Positions 7,396 through 16,805 of a stretch of DNA of 60,216 nucleotides are shown here, in pieces; positions within the stretch are counted from its first letter, which is position 1; each line of letters starts with the position of its first letter. The stretch is from Pseudomonadota bacterium (GTDB taxonomy: Bacteria > Pseudomonadota > Gammaproteobacteria > Burkholderiales > Burkholderiaceae_C). The position numbers and the translations under genes were made by a program. Under the pieces are notes generated by a model, which was not told the origin of the DNA, searched no databases, and saw only the letters and a list, made by a program, of their open reading frames with translations. The DNA is taken from contig JAKOYD010000097.1 of the NCBI GenBank assembly GCA_029780695.1, positions 1 to 60,216 on the forward strand, in the 5' to 3' direction.

Positions 7396-8085
7396 ATGAA
7401 CACACTTGAAATCACCCCCGACACCGTGGCTGCCGCATCACCGCTGCGTGGCCTGATCGGCCCCTGCCTGCGCGGCGCCGTCTTCGTGGCGCTGCTCACC
7501 GGCCTGGTTTATCCGCTGCTGACCACCGGCGTGGCGCAGATGCTGATGCCGCGCCAAGCGGGCGGCAGCCTGATCGAGCGCGGCAGCGCGTTGATCGGCT
7601 CCGACCTAATCGGCCAGCATTTCAGCGACGCGCGCCACTTCCACCCGCGCCCCAGCGCCACCAGCGCGCCCGATCCGCAGGACGCCAGCAAGACCGTCGC
7701 CGCGCCCTACAACGCCGCGTTGTCCGCTGGCAGCAACCAGGGGCCGACCAACCAGGCGCTGATTGACGCCGTGACGCAGCGCGTGGCGGATTACCGCAAA
7801 ACCAACGGGCTCGGCTCTACCGCGCCAGTGCCGGTGGACGCCGTCACCGCCTCAGCCTCCGGGCTCGATCCGCACATCTCGGTCGCCAACGCGCAAGCCC
7901 AGGTGGGGCGCGTGGCCAAGGCGCGCGGCATCCCCTTGGAGCAGGTGCAACAATTTTTGAGTCAGCATACGGAAGGCCGCGTGCTTGGCTTGCTGGGCGA
8001 GCCGCGCGTCAACGTGCTTCGGCTCAATTTGGCATTGAATGCCGCCTTTCCCGGCGTTCAACAAGCGCAGCCAGCTACCAAATAA
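7396..8085 (+). CDS. kdpC: Potassium-transporting ATPase subunit C (KdpC)
   Basis: Periplasmic-facing subunit that raises K+ affinity of the Kdp complex. It is 229 residues with one N-terminal membrane span (GAVFVALLTGLVYPLLTTGV). The family motifs FHPRPSA, SNQGPTN and VDAVTASASGLDPHIS follow, with GRVLGLLGEPRVNVLRLNLAL near the end. It lies 15 bp after kdpA and 22 bp before kdpB, so the order is A-C-B, whereas the standard operon is F-A-B-C. Function should not depend on the order, but subunit stoichiometry could. Confidence 0.97.
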   Translation: MNTLEITPDTVAAASPLRGLIGPCLRGAVFVALLTGLVYPLLTTGVAQMLMPRQAGGSLIERGSALIGSDLIGQHFSDARHFHPRPSATSAPDPQDASKTVAAPYNAALSAGSNQGPTNQALIDAVTQRVADYRKTNGLGSTAPVPVDAVTASASGLDPHISVANAQAQVGRVAKARGIPLEQVQQFLSQHTEGRVLGLLGEPRVNVLRLNLALNAAFPGVQQAQPATK

Positions 8086-8107
8086 ATAGCGAATCGGAGC
8101 ATCTCCC

Positions 8108-10201
8108 ATGTCCGAAAACAAATCCCTCTCTCTGTTTGACCGGTCGCTGATGCGCACCGCGCTGTGGGACGCGGCGCGCAAGCTCGCACCGCAGCAACAG
8201 TGGCGAAACCCGGTGATGTTCGTGGTCTATCTGGGTTCCATCCTCACCACCATGCTGTTCTTCCAGGCGCTGGGTGGCAAGGGCGAGGCGCCGGCGGGCT
8301 TCATCCTGGCGATTGCGCTGTGGCTGTGGTTCACCGTCCTGTTCGCCAACTTCGCGGAGGCGCTGGCCGAAGGGCGTAGCAAGGCACAGGCGGCCAGCCT
8401 GCGCGGGTTGAAGAAGCAGACTTGGGCCAAAAAGCTCGACGGCGGGGCCTATGACCGAGCATGCCAGCGCAGCGAACTGAATTGGCTACCGACCGAAGCC
8501 ACCAGCCTGCGCAAGGGCGACGTGGTGCTGATTGAGGCGGGCGACGTGATTCCGGCCGATGCCGAGGTGATCGACGGCGTGGCCTCGGTCGATGAATCGG
8601 CCATCACCGGCGAATCGGCGCCGGTGATCCGCGAATCGGGCGGCGATTTCTCGGCGGTGACCGGCGGCACGCGTGTGCTGTCGGACTGGATCGTGGCGCG
8701 CGTGGCGGTCAACCCGGGCGAGACTTTTGTTGACCGCATGATCGCCATGGTCGAGAACGCCAGCCGCAAGAAAACGCCCAACGAGATTGCGCTGACGATT
8801 TTGCTGGTCGGCCTGACGCTGGTGTTTCTACTGGTCATCGTCACGCTCCGGCCGTATTCGGCCTTTGCCGTGGCGCAGGCGGGCAGCGGCGCGGTGGTCA
8901 GCGTCACGGTGCTGGTGGCCCTGCTGGTATGCCTGATTCCCACCACCATTGGCGGTTTGCTCTCGGCCATCGGCGTGGCAGGCATGAGCCGCATGATGCA
9001 GGCCAATGTGATTGCCACATCGGGCCGCGCGGTGGAAGCCGCTGGCGACGTGGACGTGCTGCTGATGGACAAGACGGGCACCATCACGCTGGGCAATCGG
9101 CAAGCGAGCAGCTTCTTGCCCGCGCCCGGCGTGAGCGAGGAGCAACTGGCCGACGCCGCGCAACTGGCCTCGCTGGCCGATGAGACGCCCGAGGGCCGCA
9201 GCATCGTGGTGTTGGCCAAGCAGAAGTTCAACCTGCGCGAGCGCGAGGTCGAAGCGCTGGGCGCGCAGTTCGTGCACTTCACCGCCCAGACGCGCATGAG
9301 CGGCGTTGACCTGCCCGAAGGCCGCGCCATCCGAAAAGGCGCCGCCGACGCGCTGCGAAAGTACGTTGAGGCGCTGGGCCGCCACTTCCCACCCGAAGTG
9401 CAACAAGCGGTGGACGAAGTTTCGCGCCGGGGCAGCACGCCACTGGTGGTAGCCGACGGCGCGCGGGCGCTGGGCGTGGTCGAGCTGAAAGACATCATCA
9501 AAGGCGGCATCAAGGAGCGCTTTGCCGAGCTGCGCCGCATGGGCATCAAGACGGTTATGATCACCGGCGACAACCGGTTGACGGCCGCCGCTATTGCCGC
9601 CGAAGCCGGCGTGGACGATTTTCTGGCCGAGGCCACGCCCGAAGCCAAGCTGGCGCTGATCCGCGAGCACCAGGCGCGCGGCCAACTGGTGGCGATGACC
9701 GGAGACGGCACCAACGACGCCCCCGCGCTGGCGCAGGCCGACGTGGCGGTGGCCATGAACACCGGCACCCAGGCCGCCAAGGAAGCCGGCAACATGGTCG
9801 ATCTGGACAGCAACCCGACCAAGCTGATCGAGATCGTCGAGACCGGCAAGCAGATGCTGATGACGCGTGGCTCGCTCACCACGTTCAGCATCGCCAACGA
9901 TGTGGCCAAGTATTTCGCCATCATCCCGGCGGCCTTTGTCAGCACCTATCCGCAACTGGGCGCGCTGAACGTGATGAGACTGGCCAGCCCCTCGTCGGCG
10001 ATTCTGTCGGCGGTGATTTTCAACGCACTCATCATCGTGTTTTTGATTCCACTGGCGCTCAAAGGCGTGAAATACCGCGCAGCGCCCGCCGCCGATCTGC
10101 TTCGCCGCAATCTGCTGCTTTATGGTGTCGGTGGCGTGGTGGTGCCCTTCATTGGCATCAAGCTGATTGACTTGGCGCTGACCGCGCTGGGCATGGCCTA
10201 A
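8108..10201 (+). CDS. kdpB: Potassium-transporting ATPase subunit B (KdpB)
   Basis: P-type ATPase subunit that hydrolyses ATP to drive K+ uptake. It is 697 residues. TGESAPV (about 168-174) is the actuator loop, DKTGTIT (about 320) carries the phosphorylated Asp, and [16 protein letters not shown] (about 531) is the hinge motif. The start has CGGAG upstream. It is placed after kdpC. A 39-residue membrane microprotein follows within 20 bp. Confidence 0.98.
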   Translation: MSENKSLSLFDRSLMRTALWDAARKLAPQQQWRNPVMFVVYLGSILTTMLFFQALGGKGEAPAGFILAIALWLWFTVLFANFAEALAEGRSKAQAASLRGLKKQTWAKKLDGGAYDRACQRSELNWLPTEATSLRKGDVVLIEAGDVIPADAEVIDGVASVDESAITGESAPVIRESGGDFSAVTGGTRVLSDWIVARVAVNPGETFVDRMIAMVENASRKKTPNEIALTILLVGLTLVFLLVIVTLRPYSAFAVAQAGSGAVVSVTVLVALLVCLIPTTIGGLLSAIGVAGMSRMMQANVIATSGRAVEAAGDVDVLLMDKTGTITLGNRQASSFLPAPGVSEEQLADAAQLASLADETPEGRSIVVLAKQKFNLREREVEALGAQFVHFTAQTRMSGVDLPEGRAIRKGAADALRKYVEALGRHFPPEVQQAVDEVSRRGSTPLVVADGARALGVVELKDIIKGGIKERFAELRRMGIKTVMITGDNRLTAAAIAAEAGVDDFLAEATPEAKLALIREHQARGQLVAMTGDGTNDAPALAQADVAVAMNTGTQAAKEAGNMVDLDSNPTKLIEIVETGKQMLMTRGSLTTFSIANDVAKYFAIIPAAFVSTYPQLGALNVMRLASPSSAILSAVIFNALIIVFLIPLALKGVKYRAAPAADLLRRNLLLYGVGGVVVPFIGIKLIDLALTALGMA

Positions 10202-10217
10202 GGCACGGGGCGCGACC

Positions 10218-10337
10218 ATGGGTTCGACCGACTGGCTGTCTCTGAGCTTGGCGCTGCTGATCGTGCTGATGCCCTTGTTGCTGGCGCGCTGGCTGGTTCG
10301 GCGCAACAGGTCACCCAGCGATGCGCCGGACGAATGA
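10218..10337 (+). CDS. 39-residue membrane microprotein after kdpB
   Basis: ATG 10218 to TGA 10335-10337. It has one hydrophobic helix (WLSLSLALLIVLMPLLLARW), then a short basic and acidic tail (RRNRSPSDAPDE). It starts 16 bp after kdpB and its stop region touches the longest frame of the porin gene. No family was recognised. Size, topology and spacing parallel the microprotein at 5581, so it may be another accessory peptide of the pump; this is inference. Confidence 0.5.
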   Translation: MGSTDWLSLSLALLIVLMPLLLARWLVRRNRSPSDAPDE

Positions 10338-10360
10338 CCCCTGTGAATGGATTCACGGCC

Positions 10361-11191
10361 ATGAAACACACCTCTTGTCTTGTGCTTGCCGCTTCCTTGT
10401 TGTCCGCTCCCGCCTGGGCCGACGAGGCGCCGCCGGGCAAGCCCTTCACCGCCAACCTGAACCTCGTCAGCCACTACCGCTTTCGCGGCATCGACCAGAC
10501 TTGGGGACGGCCGGCGCTGCAAGGCGGCGTGGACTACGCCCATCCCAGCGGCTGGTACGCCGGTTTCTGGGCTTCCAACGTGAGTTCGCGAGCCTACCCC
10601 GGCGGCGGCGCCGAGTTGGATGTGTACGGCGGCTACAACGGCAAGGTCAATGAGGACTGGGGCTACACCGCCGGCCTGTATGGTTACATCTACCCTGGCG
10701 CCAATGTGAGCCAGGCCACCTGCCCGTCGGCTGCTTTAAGCGCACCCTGTGGCGGCTTGCCGAGCCAACGCTTCAACACGCTTGAAATCAACGCCGGGGT
10801 GAATTGGAAGTGGCTGGCCTATAAGGTGTCGGTTTCCGCCACCGATTACTTTGGTGCCAACACGCGCACCAGTTACAGCCGAGGCACGCGCGGAACGCTG
10901 TATCACGATTTGACGGCCACGGTGCCGCTGGACGGCAGCCTGCACCTGATCCTGCACGCCGGCTACACCGACCTGCGCGCGACGGCGAGTGGCCACAGCC
11001 CCAACTACGCCGACTGGCGCGTGGCGCTGGCCAAGACCTTCGAGGGCGGTTGGAGCGCCTCGGTCGGCGTCGTCGGCGCCACCAACAACCGCTTCTACCG
11101 CCCGCCCACCGGCGGCCTGTCGGCCACCGACGGCGCCACGCGCGCACTCAACCGAGCGGCGCTGGTGCTGCAGGTGGGCAAGACGTTCTGA
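10361..11191 (+). CDS. TorF-family putative outer-membrane porin
   Basis: About 276 residues. A signal peptide (MKHTSCLVLAASLLSAPAWA) is followed by NLNLVSHYRFRGIDQTWGRP, the conserved opening of the Gcw_chp/TorF family, and then repeated amphipathic strands with Tyr/Trp/Gly (GYTAGLYGYIYPG, NWKWLAYKVSVSATDYFG). It ends VLQVGKTF with a C-terminal Phe, as outer-membrane barrels do. A longer frame starts at 10334; the ATG at 10361 fits the signal peptide. It lies between the pump genes and kdpD, so it may serve K+ entry across the outer membrane (inference). Confidence 0.8.
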   Translation: MKHTSCLVLAASLLSAPAWADEAPPGKPFTANLNLVSHYRFRGIDQTWGRPALQGGVDYAHPSGWYAGFWASNVSSRAYPGGGAELDVYGGYNGKVNEDWGYTAGLYGYIYPGANVSQATCPSAALSAPCGGLPSQRFNTLEINAGVNWKWLAYKVSVSATDYFGANTRTSYSRGTRGTLYHDLTATVPLDGSLHLILHAGYTDLRATASGHSPNYADWRVALAKTFEGGWSASVGVVGATNNRFYRPPTGGLSATDGATRALNRAALVLQVGKTF

Positions 11192-11212
11192 GCTTCACGC
11201 ATACCATCGGCC

Positions 11213-13969
11213 ATGCCATCCCACGCGTCACCAGAGGACGACCGTCCAGACCCAGACGCGCTGCTCGCGCGCGTGCAGCAGGAAGAAGCCAAGGCGCGGC
11301 GCGGGCGCCTAAAAATCTTCTTCGGTGCCTCGGCTGGCGTCGGCAAGACCTACGCGATGCTGTCGGCCGCGCGCACCGCGCTGGCGCAGGACGTGCCCCT
11401 GATCGTGGGGTTGGTCGAGACGCATGGCCGCGCCGAGACTGAGGCCCTGGTGGCCGGCCTGCCGCTGCTGGCGCTGAAAGATGTGCCTTACCGCGAGCGC
11501 GTGCTGAAGGAGTTCGACCTCGACGCGGCGCTGGCATTTGGCGCCGAGCACAAGGGCGGAGCCGAGCCGCCGCTGGTTTTGCTGGACGAGCTGGCGCACA
11601 GCAACGCGCCAGGCTCGCGCCACCCCAAGCGCTGGCAGGACGTGGAAGAGCTGCTGGCCGCCGGCATCGACGTGTGGAGCACGATGAACGTGCAGCACCT
11701 CGAAAGCCTGAACGACATCGTCGGCGGGATTACGGGCATTCGCGTATGGGAGACGGTGCCCGACACCCTGTTCGACGCCGCCGATGAAGTGGTGGTGGTC
11801 GACCTGCCGCCCGACGAGTTGCTGGCGCGCCTGAAGGCCGGCAAGGTCTACGTGCCGCAACAGGCCGAGCGGGCGGCGGCCAACTTCTTTCGCAAGGGCA
11901 ACCTCATTGCGCTGCGCGAGCTGGCACTGCGCCGCACCGCCGACCGCGTGGACACACAGATGCAGCACTGGCGCCGCAGCAGCGGCGATGGTGTGCCAGG
12001 GCAGCCAGCCTGGTCAACGCGCGATGCGCTGCTGGCCTGCGTCGGCCCCGGCGCGGGTGGAGAGGCGGTCGTACGCAGCGCGGCGCGCCTGGCTGCGCAG
12101 ACCGATTTACCGTGGCACGCCATCTTCGTGGATGCGCCCGCTGGGCAGCGCGTGGGCGACGCCGCTCGCCAACAGGCGCTGCGGGCGTTGAAGCTGGCTC
12201 AGGAGCTGGGCGCAACTACCGCCACGCCCACTGGCGCCGACGTAGCCGACACACTGGTGCGCTATGCGCGCGAACACAACCTTTCGCGTCTGGTGCTGGG
12301 CTGGCGGCCGCGACGCTGGCCGTGGGAGCGCTCGTTGACCGAACGCTTGGCGGGTCAGACGCCCGACATGGACGTACTCCAGGTTCCGCTACCGATAGAG
12401 GAGCGCAAAGGCTTCAAGACACGCCGGAAAGAACTTGAGTCGAACGCCATTCAGTGGCAGGGCTACGTGGCCGCGACAGTCGGTTGTGCACTCATCGGAG
12501 TCGCCGCGACCCCGCTTATCAGCGTGCTGGAACTCAGCAACATCGTGATGCTGTTCCTGCTGGCGGTGGTCGGCATCGCGCTGCGCTATGGGCGCGGGCC
12601 GGCGGTGCTGGCGTCCTTTGTCGGTGTCGCGCTGTTCGATTTCTTTTTCGTGCCCCCGCGCTTTTCGTTCACCGTCAGCGACGTGCAGTACCTCATTACC
12701 TTCGCCGTCATGTTGCTGGTGGGGCTAGTGGTGGGGCAACTCACGGCCGGGCTGCGTGCGCAGGCACAGGCCGCCACCGAGCGCGAACGAAGGGTGCGTG
12801 GGCTCTACCAGATGTCGCGCGAACTCTCCGCTGCCCTGCAACCGGAGCAGGTCGCCGAGATCGGCGCGCGCTTTCTGTCGGGTGAGCTTGCTGCACGGTC
12901 GGCGCTGCTGGTCGCCGACGCGAGCGATCAACTGCAATTGCAGCCTGGTGCCACCGCCCAGCCTGATCGGGCCGTCGCACAATGGGCTTTCGATAAGGGC
13001 GAGGCGGCCGGGCGCGGCACCAACACGCTGCCGTCCAGCGACTGCTTGATGCTGCCGCTGAAAGCACCGATGCGGCTGCGCGGGGTGTTGGCCGTTCAAC
13101 CCACGCAGGCCACATTGCTAACTCCCGAGCAGCGCCAGTTGCTTGACACCTGCGCGTCGCTGTTGGCGATTTCCTTGGAACGCATCCACTACATTGAAGT
13201 GGCGCAAGCCAGCACGGTGCAAATTGAATCAGAGCGGCTACGAAACTCGCTCTTGTCGGCCATCTCGCACGATTTGCGCACTCCGCTGGCAGCGCTCGTG
13301 GGCCTGGCCGATACGCTGGTCATAACTTCACCCCTGGCGCCCGCCCAGGTGGAAGTGGCCGGCGCCATCCGTGCCTCAGCGTTGCGCATGAACGCGCTGG
13401 TCACCAACCTGCTCGACATGGCGCGGTTGGAGTCAGGCGCGGTGCAATTGCGGCGCGAATGGCAGCCCCTCGAAGAAGTGCTGGGCAGCGCGCTCGCCGC
13501 CTGCGGGCCTGCGTTGGGTAAGCGTCAGGTGACTGTGCAACTGGCGCCCGACTTGCCCATGCTGCGCCTGGACGCCGCGATGTTTGAGCGTGTGCTGGTG
13601 AACCTGCTTGAAAACGCCGCCAAGTACACGCCACCGGCCACCGCGATCCACGTCGGCGCGGCCCTGAGCGGCAGCGATGTGCGCATCACCATTGAGGACG
13701 ATGGTCCCGGCCTGCCGCGTGGGCGCGAAGAGGCGGTGTTCGATAAATTCGAGCGCGGCGACAAGGAGACGGCCACGCCGGGCGTGGGCCTGGGCCTGGC
13801 CATCTGCCGCGCCATCCTTCAGGCCCACGGCGGCAGGATTCACGGTGAAAACCGCGTCGAGAATGGCGGTGTGGGGGGCGCGCGCTTTGTCATCACCTTG
13901 CCGCGTGGTACGCCGCCCCAGGATGACGGCAGTGCGGTGCCAGCGCTGGCGGACAATGCCGAATCATGA
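11213..13969 (+). CDS. kdpD: Osmosensitive K+-channel sensor kinase KdpD
   Basis: Membrane histidine kinase that senses K+ limitation and phosphorylates KdpE. It is 918 residues. The N-terminal KdpD domain has Walker A GASAGVGKTY (about 39) and LLDELAHSNAPGSRHPKRW. A universal-stress-like part is followed by four close membrane spans (about 415-510), a GAF-like region and the kinase core. The core has phospho-acceptor His in SHDLRTPLAAL (about 685), N box NLLENAAKY and G boxes DDGPGLPRG and GVGLGLAIC. It overlaps kdpE by four bases. Confidence 0.97.
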   Translation: MPSHASPEDDRPDPDALLARVQQEEAKARRGRLKIFFGASAGVGKTYAMLSAARTALAQDVPLIVGLVETHGRAETEALVAGLPLLALKDVPYRERVLKEFDLDAALAFGAEHKGGAEPPLVLLDELAHSNAPGSRHPKRWQDVEELLAAGIDVWSTMNVQHLESLNDIVGGITGIRVWETVPDTLFDAADEVVVVDLPPDELLARLKAGKVYVPQQAERAAANFFRKGNLIALRELALRRTADRVDTQMQHWRRSSGDGVPGQPAWSTRDALLACVGPGAGGEAVVRSAARLAAQTDLPWHAIFVDAPAGQRVGDAARQQALRALKLAQELGATTATPTGADVADTLVRYAREHNLSRLVLGWRPRRWPWERSLTERLAGQTPDMDVLQVPLPIEERKGFKTRRKELESNAIQWQGYVAATVGCALIGVAATPLISVLELSNIVMLFLLAVVGIALRYGRGPAVLASFVGVALFDFFFVPPRFSFTVSDVQYLITFAVMLLVGLVVGQLTAGLRAQAQAATERERRVRGLYQMSRELSAALQPEQVAEIGARFLSGELAARSALLVADASDQLQLQPGATAQPDRAVAQWAFDKGEAAGRGTNTLPSSDCLMLPLKAPMRLRGVLAVQPTQATLLTPEQRQLLDTCASLLAISLERIHYIEVAQASTVQIESERLRNSLLSAISHDLRTPLAALVGLADTLVITSPLAPAQVEVAGAIRASALRMNALVTNLLDMARLESGAVQLRREWQPLEEVLGSALAACGPALGKRQVTVQLAPDLPMLRLDAAMFERVLVNLLENAAKYTPPATAIHVGAALSGSDVRITIEDDGPGLPRGREEAVFDKFERGDKETATPGVGLGLAICRAILQAHGGRIHGENRVENGGVGGARFVITLPRGTPPQDDGSAVPALADNAES

Positions 13970-14652
13970 ACGTTGTGCGTATCCTGATCGTTGAAGACGA
14001 GGCCGACATTCGGCGCTTCGTGCGCATGGCCTTGGAGAGCGCTGGATACGAAGTGTATGAGGCGGCCACTTGTGATCGCGGACTGATTGAAGCTGGCACG
14101 CGCCGCCCCGATTTGCTTGTGCTGGATTTGGGATTGCCCGACGGCGACGGCGTAGATCTGATTCGTGACTTGCGCAACTGGTCGGACACGTCCATCATCG
14201 TCCTATCTGCGCGCAGCCGTGAAGCCGAAAAGATTGAAGCACTCGACGCAGGCGCCGACGATTACCTTGTGAAACCGTTTGGTGCCGGTGAATTACTGGC
14301 GCGCGTTCGTGCTCAGTTGCGGCGCCAAGGGACTGCTGGGCAAACTGGCGAAGCCACCGTCTCGTTCGGCGAGGTGAGCGTCGATTTGAGCCGGCGCGTG
14401 GTCACACGAGCCGATGAAGTACTGCATTTGACGCCTATTGAATACCGTCTTCTGACGCACCTGATCGGTCAGCCTGAGCGAGTGGTCACGCACCGCCAAC
14501 TGCTGCGCGCGGTCTGGGGGCCAGGTCACGCAGAAGACACTCACTACGTGCGCGTGCACGTGGCTAATCTGCGCAAGAAAATCGAGAGCGACCCGTCGCG
14601 CCCGAAGCATCTTGTGACGGAAGCTGGCGTGGGCTATCGGTTTATCGGCTGA
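13966..14652 (+). CDS. kdpE: Response regulator KdpE (OmpR family)
   Basis: DNA-binding activator of the kdp genes. It is 228 residues. The receiver domain has acidic pocket EDE (10-12), phospho-acceptor Asp54 in LVLDLGLPDGDG, and Lys in DDYLVKPFGAGELLARV. The winged-helix output domain has LTPIEYRLLTHLIGQPERVV and HYVRVHVANLRKKIE. It is coupled to kdpD by an ATGA overlap. Its likely target is the 11-bp-spaced direct repeat at 5328-5347. Confidence 0.97.
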   Translation: MNVVRILIVEDEADIRRFVRMALESAGYEVYEAATCDRGLIEAGTRRPDLLVLDLGLPDGDGVDLIRDLRNWSDTSIIVLSARSREAEKIEALDAGADDYLVKPFGAGELLARVRAQLRRQGTAGQTGEATVSFGEVSVDLSRRVVTRADEVLHLTPIEYRLLTHLIGQPERVVTHRQLLRAVWGPGHAEDTHYVRVHVANLRKKIESDPSRPKHLVTEAGVGYRFIG

Positions 14653-15054
14653 TCGTCCCGATGGTCGGGCGGTTGCATGCTGATGATGCAAGCCGTTGCA
14701 TCGGTTTCCACGTCCAGCTCAACATGCAGACCACGGAAATAGTTCTGTAGATCGCAGCGATCACCATCCAACCACTAACACGTCTGTTGACACGTGGAAA
14801 GCGGGTGTTCGATCGGAGGGGTCGAAAAGTCCGTTCATGGCCGCGAACCGGCGCAGCCCACCAAAACGGACTGTCCCCTCGGCTCAAAGGATCTGACGCA
14901 CGGTTCAGCCTGTCTGAGCGAGGCGAACTGGTTGCGACACCTGAGCAATGAGGCGCTATGACATCTTGGGGTCTGCCTCAGTTCGTCTGCCGTACAGGCG
15001 TCTGCTGCATGAGTCTGCCCTGCTGGGTGCCACGCCTACAATGCGCCGAACCCC
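14653..15054. other. Non-coding junction between kdpE and gspL
   Basis: About 400 bp without a credible gene. Just after kdpE are two small hairpins, CCCGA/TCGGG (about 14658-14670) and TTGCAT/ATGCAA (about 14673-14699), which may end kdp transcription although no T-run follows. The rest has no recognisable mobile element or terminal repeat. TACAAT at 15037-15042 could be the -10 box of a promoter for gspL. Confidence 0.5.
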
Positions 15055-16272
15055 ATGAGCCTCCTTCTGATCGCCCTGCCGCCGGGTGCGCCGGCCGGCT
15101 ATGACTTTGCCACCTCGGACGACGGCCAGGGCGTGGCGGCGCATGGCAGCGCGGCGCCGGCGCTGCTGCCGCCGGCCGGGCGCGGTGTCGAAGTGGTGGC
15201 CGTGGCGCCGGCCAGCCAGCTGTCGTGGCAGCGGGTGACGCTGCCCCGCGGCGTTGGCCCCGCCTCGCCGCGCCTGCGCACCGTGCTCGACGGCCTGCTG
15301 GAAGAGCAGGTGCTGGACGACGTCGAAGGCCTTCACTTCGCCCTGGCGCCCGGCGCACAGGCCGGCGCCAGCGCCTGGGTGGCCGTATGCGACCGCGCCT
15401 GGCTGGCCGACCACATGGCCGCGCTGGAAGCCGCCGGCCGCCCGGTCAGCCGCATCGTGCCCGAGCTGCCGCCGCAGGACGGGCCGCTGCAATGGCTGGT
15501 GACCGGCACGCCGGAGCGCGCCCTGCTGCTGATGAGCGGCGCCGAGGTGCCGGGCGGCGCGCAGGCGCTGCCGCTCGACGTCGGCACGCTGGCGCTGCTG
15601 CCGCCCCGCCCCGACGACGCGCCGCTGCCCGAGCTGCGCGCCGAACCGGCCGTGGCGGCGCTGGCCGAACAGACGCTGCAGCAACCGGTCGCCATCGAAT
15701 CGCCCGCGCAGCGCCTGCTGCGCGCCAGCCGCAGCGGGTGGGATTTGGCGCAGTTCCAGTTTGCCCGCACCGGGCGCGCGCGCGCCGCCAAGCGCGCCGG
15801 TGCGCTGTGGCGCGACTTTCTGCACGCCCCGCTGTGGCGGCCAGCCCGCTGGGGGCTGGCGCTGCTGGTGCTGGCCAACCTGATCGGCCTGAACGTGCTG
15901 GCCTGGCGCACGCAGGACGATCTGGCCGCGCGCCGCGCCGCCAACCAGGCGCTGCTGACCCAGACTTTCCCCGCCGTCAAGGTGGTGGTGGACGCGCCGG
16001 CGCAGATGGCGCGCGAGGTCGCCCAGCTGCGCCAGGCCACCGGCGCCGCCTCGCCGCGCGACCTGGAGCCGATGCTGCAGGCTTTTGCGCAGTCAGCGCC
16101 CGTCAGTACTGCGCCGACAGCTATCGAATTTGCAGCAGGCGAGCTGCGGCTGAAAGGCGTCACGGTGGCCGCCGCCGCGCTGACCGACGCCAACCAGCGC
16201 CTGCGCCCGCAAGGCTACGCCCTGTCCGCCGAAGGCGACAGCACCGTGCTGCGACAGGTGGCCGCGCCATGA
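15055..16272 (+). CDS. gspL: Type II secretion protein GspL
   Basis: Bitopic inner-membrane protein that recruits the GspE ATPase to the platform together with GspM. It is 405 residues: an actin-like cytoplasmic domain (about 1-265), a membrane span (WGLALLVLANLIGLNVLAW, about 263-281), and a periplasmic domain. Codons about 343-359 coincide with a reversed copy of the TTTTGATAGCT mini-repeat, so part of the periplasmic domain is encoded by repeat DNA. The stop overlaps the gspM start by four bases (ATGA). Confidence 0.93.
   Translation: MSLLLIALPPGAPAGYDFATSDDGQGVAAHGSAAPALLPPAGRGVEVVAVAPASQLSWQRVTLPRGVGPASPRLRTVLDGLLEEQVLDDVEGLHFALAPGAQAGASAWVAVCDRAWLADHMAALEAAGRPVSRIVPELPPQDGPLQWLVTGTPERALLLMSGAEVPGGAQALPLDVGTLALLPPRPDDAPLPELRAEPAVAALAEQTLQQPVAIESPAQRLLRASRSGWDLAQFQFARTGRARAAKRAGALWRDFLHAPLWRPARWGLALLVLANLIGLNVLAWRTQDDLAARRAANQALLTQTFPAVKVVVDAPAQMAREVAQLRQATGAASPRDLEPMLQAFAQSAPVSTAPTAIEFAAGELRLKGVTVAAAALTDANQRLRPQGYALSAEGDSTVLRQVAAP
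16082..16131 (-). repeat. Mini-repeat copy embedded in the gspL coding sequence
   Basis: Read on the minus strand it gives AATTCGATAGCTGTCGGCGC, then AGTACTGACGGGCGCTGACT and GCGCAAAAG. It matches the mini-repeat at the GATAGCTG, GCGC and GCGCT blocks and in block spacing. On the plus strand it is translated within GspL. Confidence 0.55.
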
Positions 16273-16802
16273 GCACGCTGGCCCGCCGCCCCACCACCGC
16301 CGCGCCCGGCAGCGCCCCGGCCCGCGCGCGCGCCGCCTGGGCCCGGCTGGACGCGCGCGAACGCCGTCTGGTGGCGCTGGCTGCTGCGGTGGTCGCGCTG
16401 GCCCTGCTGTGGCTGCTGGCACTGGCGCCCGCGCTGCGCACGCTGCGCCAGGCCGAGGCGCAGCGCACCGAACTGGCCGCCCAGTCGCAGCGCCTGCAGC
16501 AGTTGCGCGACGAGGCCGAATCGCTGAAGGCGCTGCCCAAGCTGGGCCGCGACGAGGCGCTGCACGCGCTGGAAGCCACCGTCAAGCAGCGGCTGGGCGC
16601 CAACGCCCAGCTGAGCGTGGTGGGCGACCGCGCCAACGTGGTGCTGAAGCAGGCGCCCGCCGACGCGCTGGCGCAATGGCTGGCCGACGCCCGCGCCAAC
16701 GCGCGCGCCAACCCCGTCGAGGCGCGCCTGACCCGCGCCGGCGACAACGCGCCGGGGGCGCCGGTGCTGTGGAACGGCACGGTGGCGCTGGGGATTCCAT
16801 GA
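16269..16802 (+). CDS. gspM: Type II secretion protein GspM
   Basis: Inner-membrane partner of GspL. It is 177 residues: a short cytoplasmic N terminus, one membrane span (LVALAAAVVALALLWLLALAP, about 37-57), then a coiled-coil-prone stretch (LRQAEAQRTELAAQSQRLQQ) and a small ferredoxin-like periplasmic domain ending VLWNGTVALGIP. It starts inside the gspL stop. A hairpin repeat begins a few bases after its stop and separates it from gspN by about 190 bp. Confidence 0.92.
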   Translation: MSTLARRPTTAAPGSAPARARAAWARLDARERRLVALAAAVVALALLWLLALAPALRTLRQAEAQRTELAAQSQRLQQLRDEAESLKALPKLGRDEALHALEATVKQRLGANAQLSVVGDRANVVLKQAPADALAQWLADARANARANPVEARLTRAGDNAPGAPVLWNGTVALGIP

Positions 16803-16805
16803 CGC

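Noticed and set aside
14653..15054. Transposon ends at the right border of the kdp block
   Set aside because: I looked for terminal inverted repeats or target duplications matching the left border (5204-5327) and saw none, so the insertion mechanism is left open.
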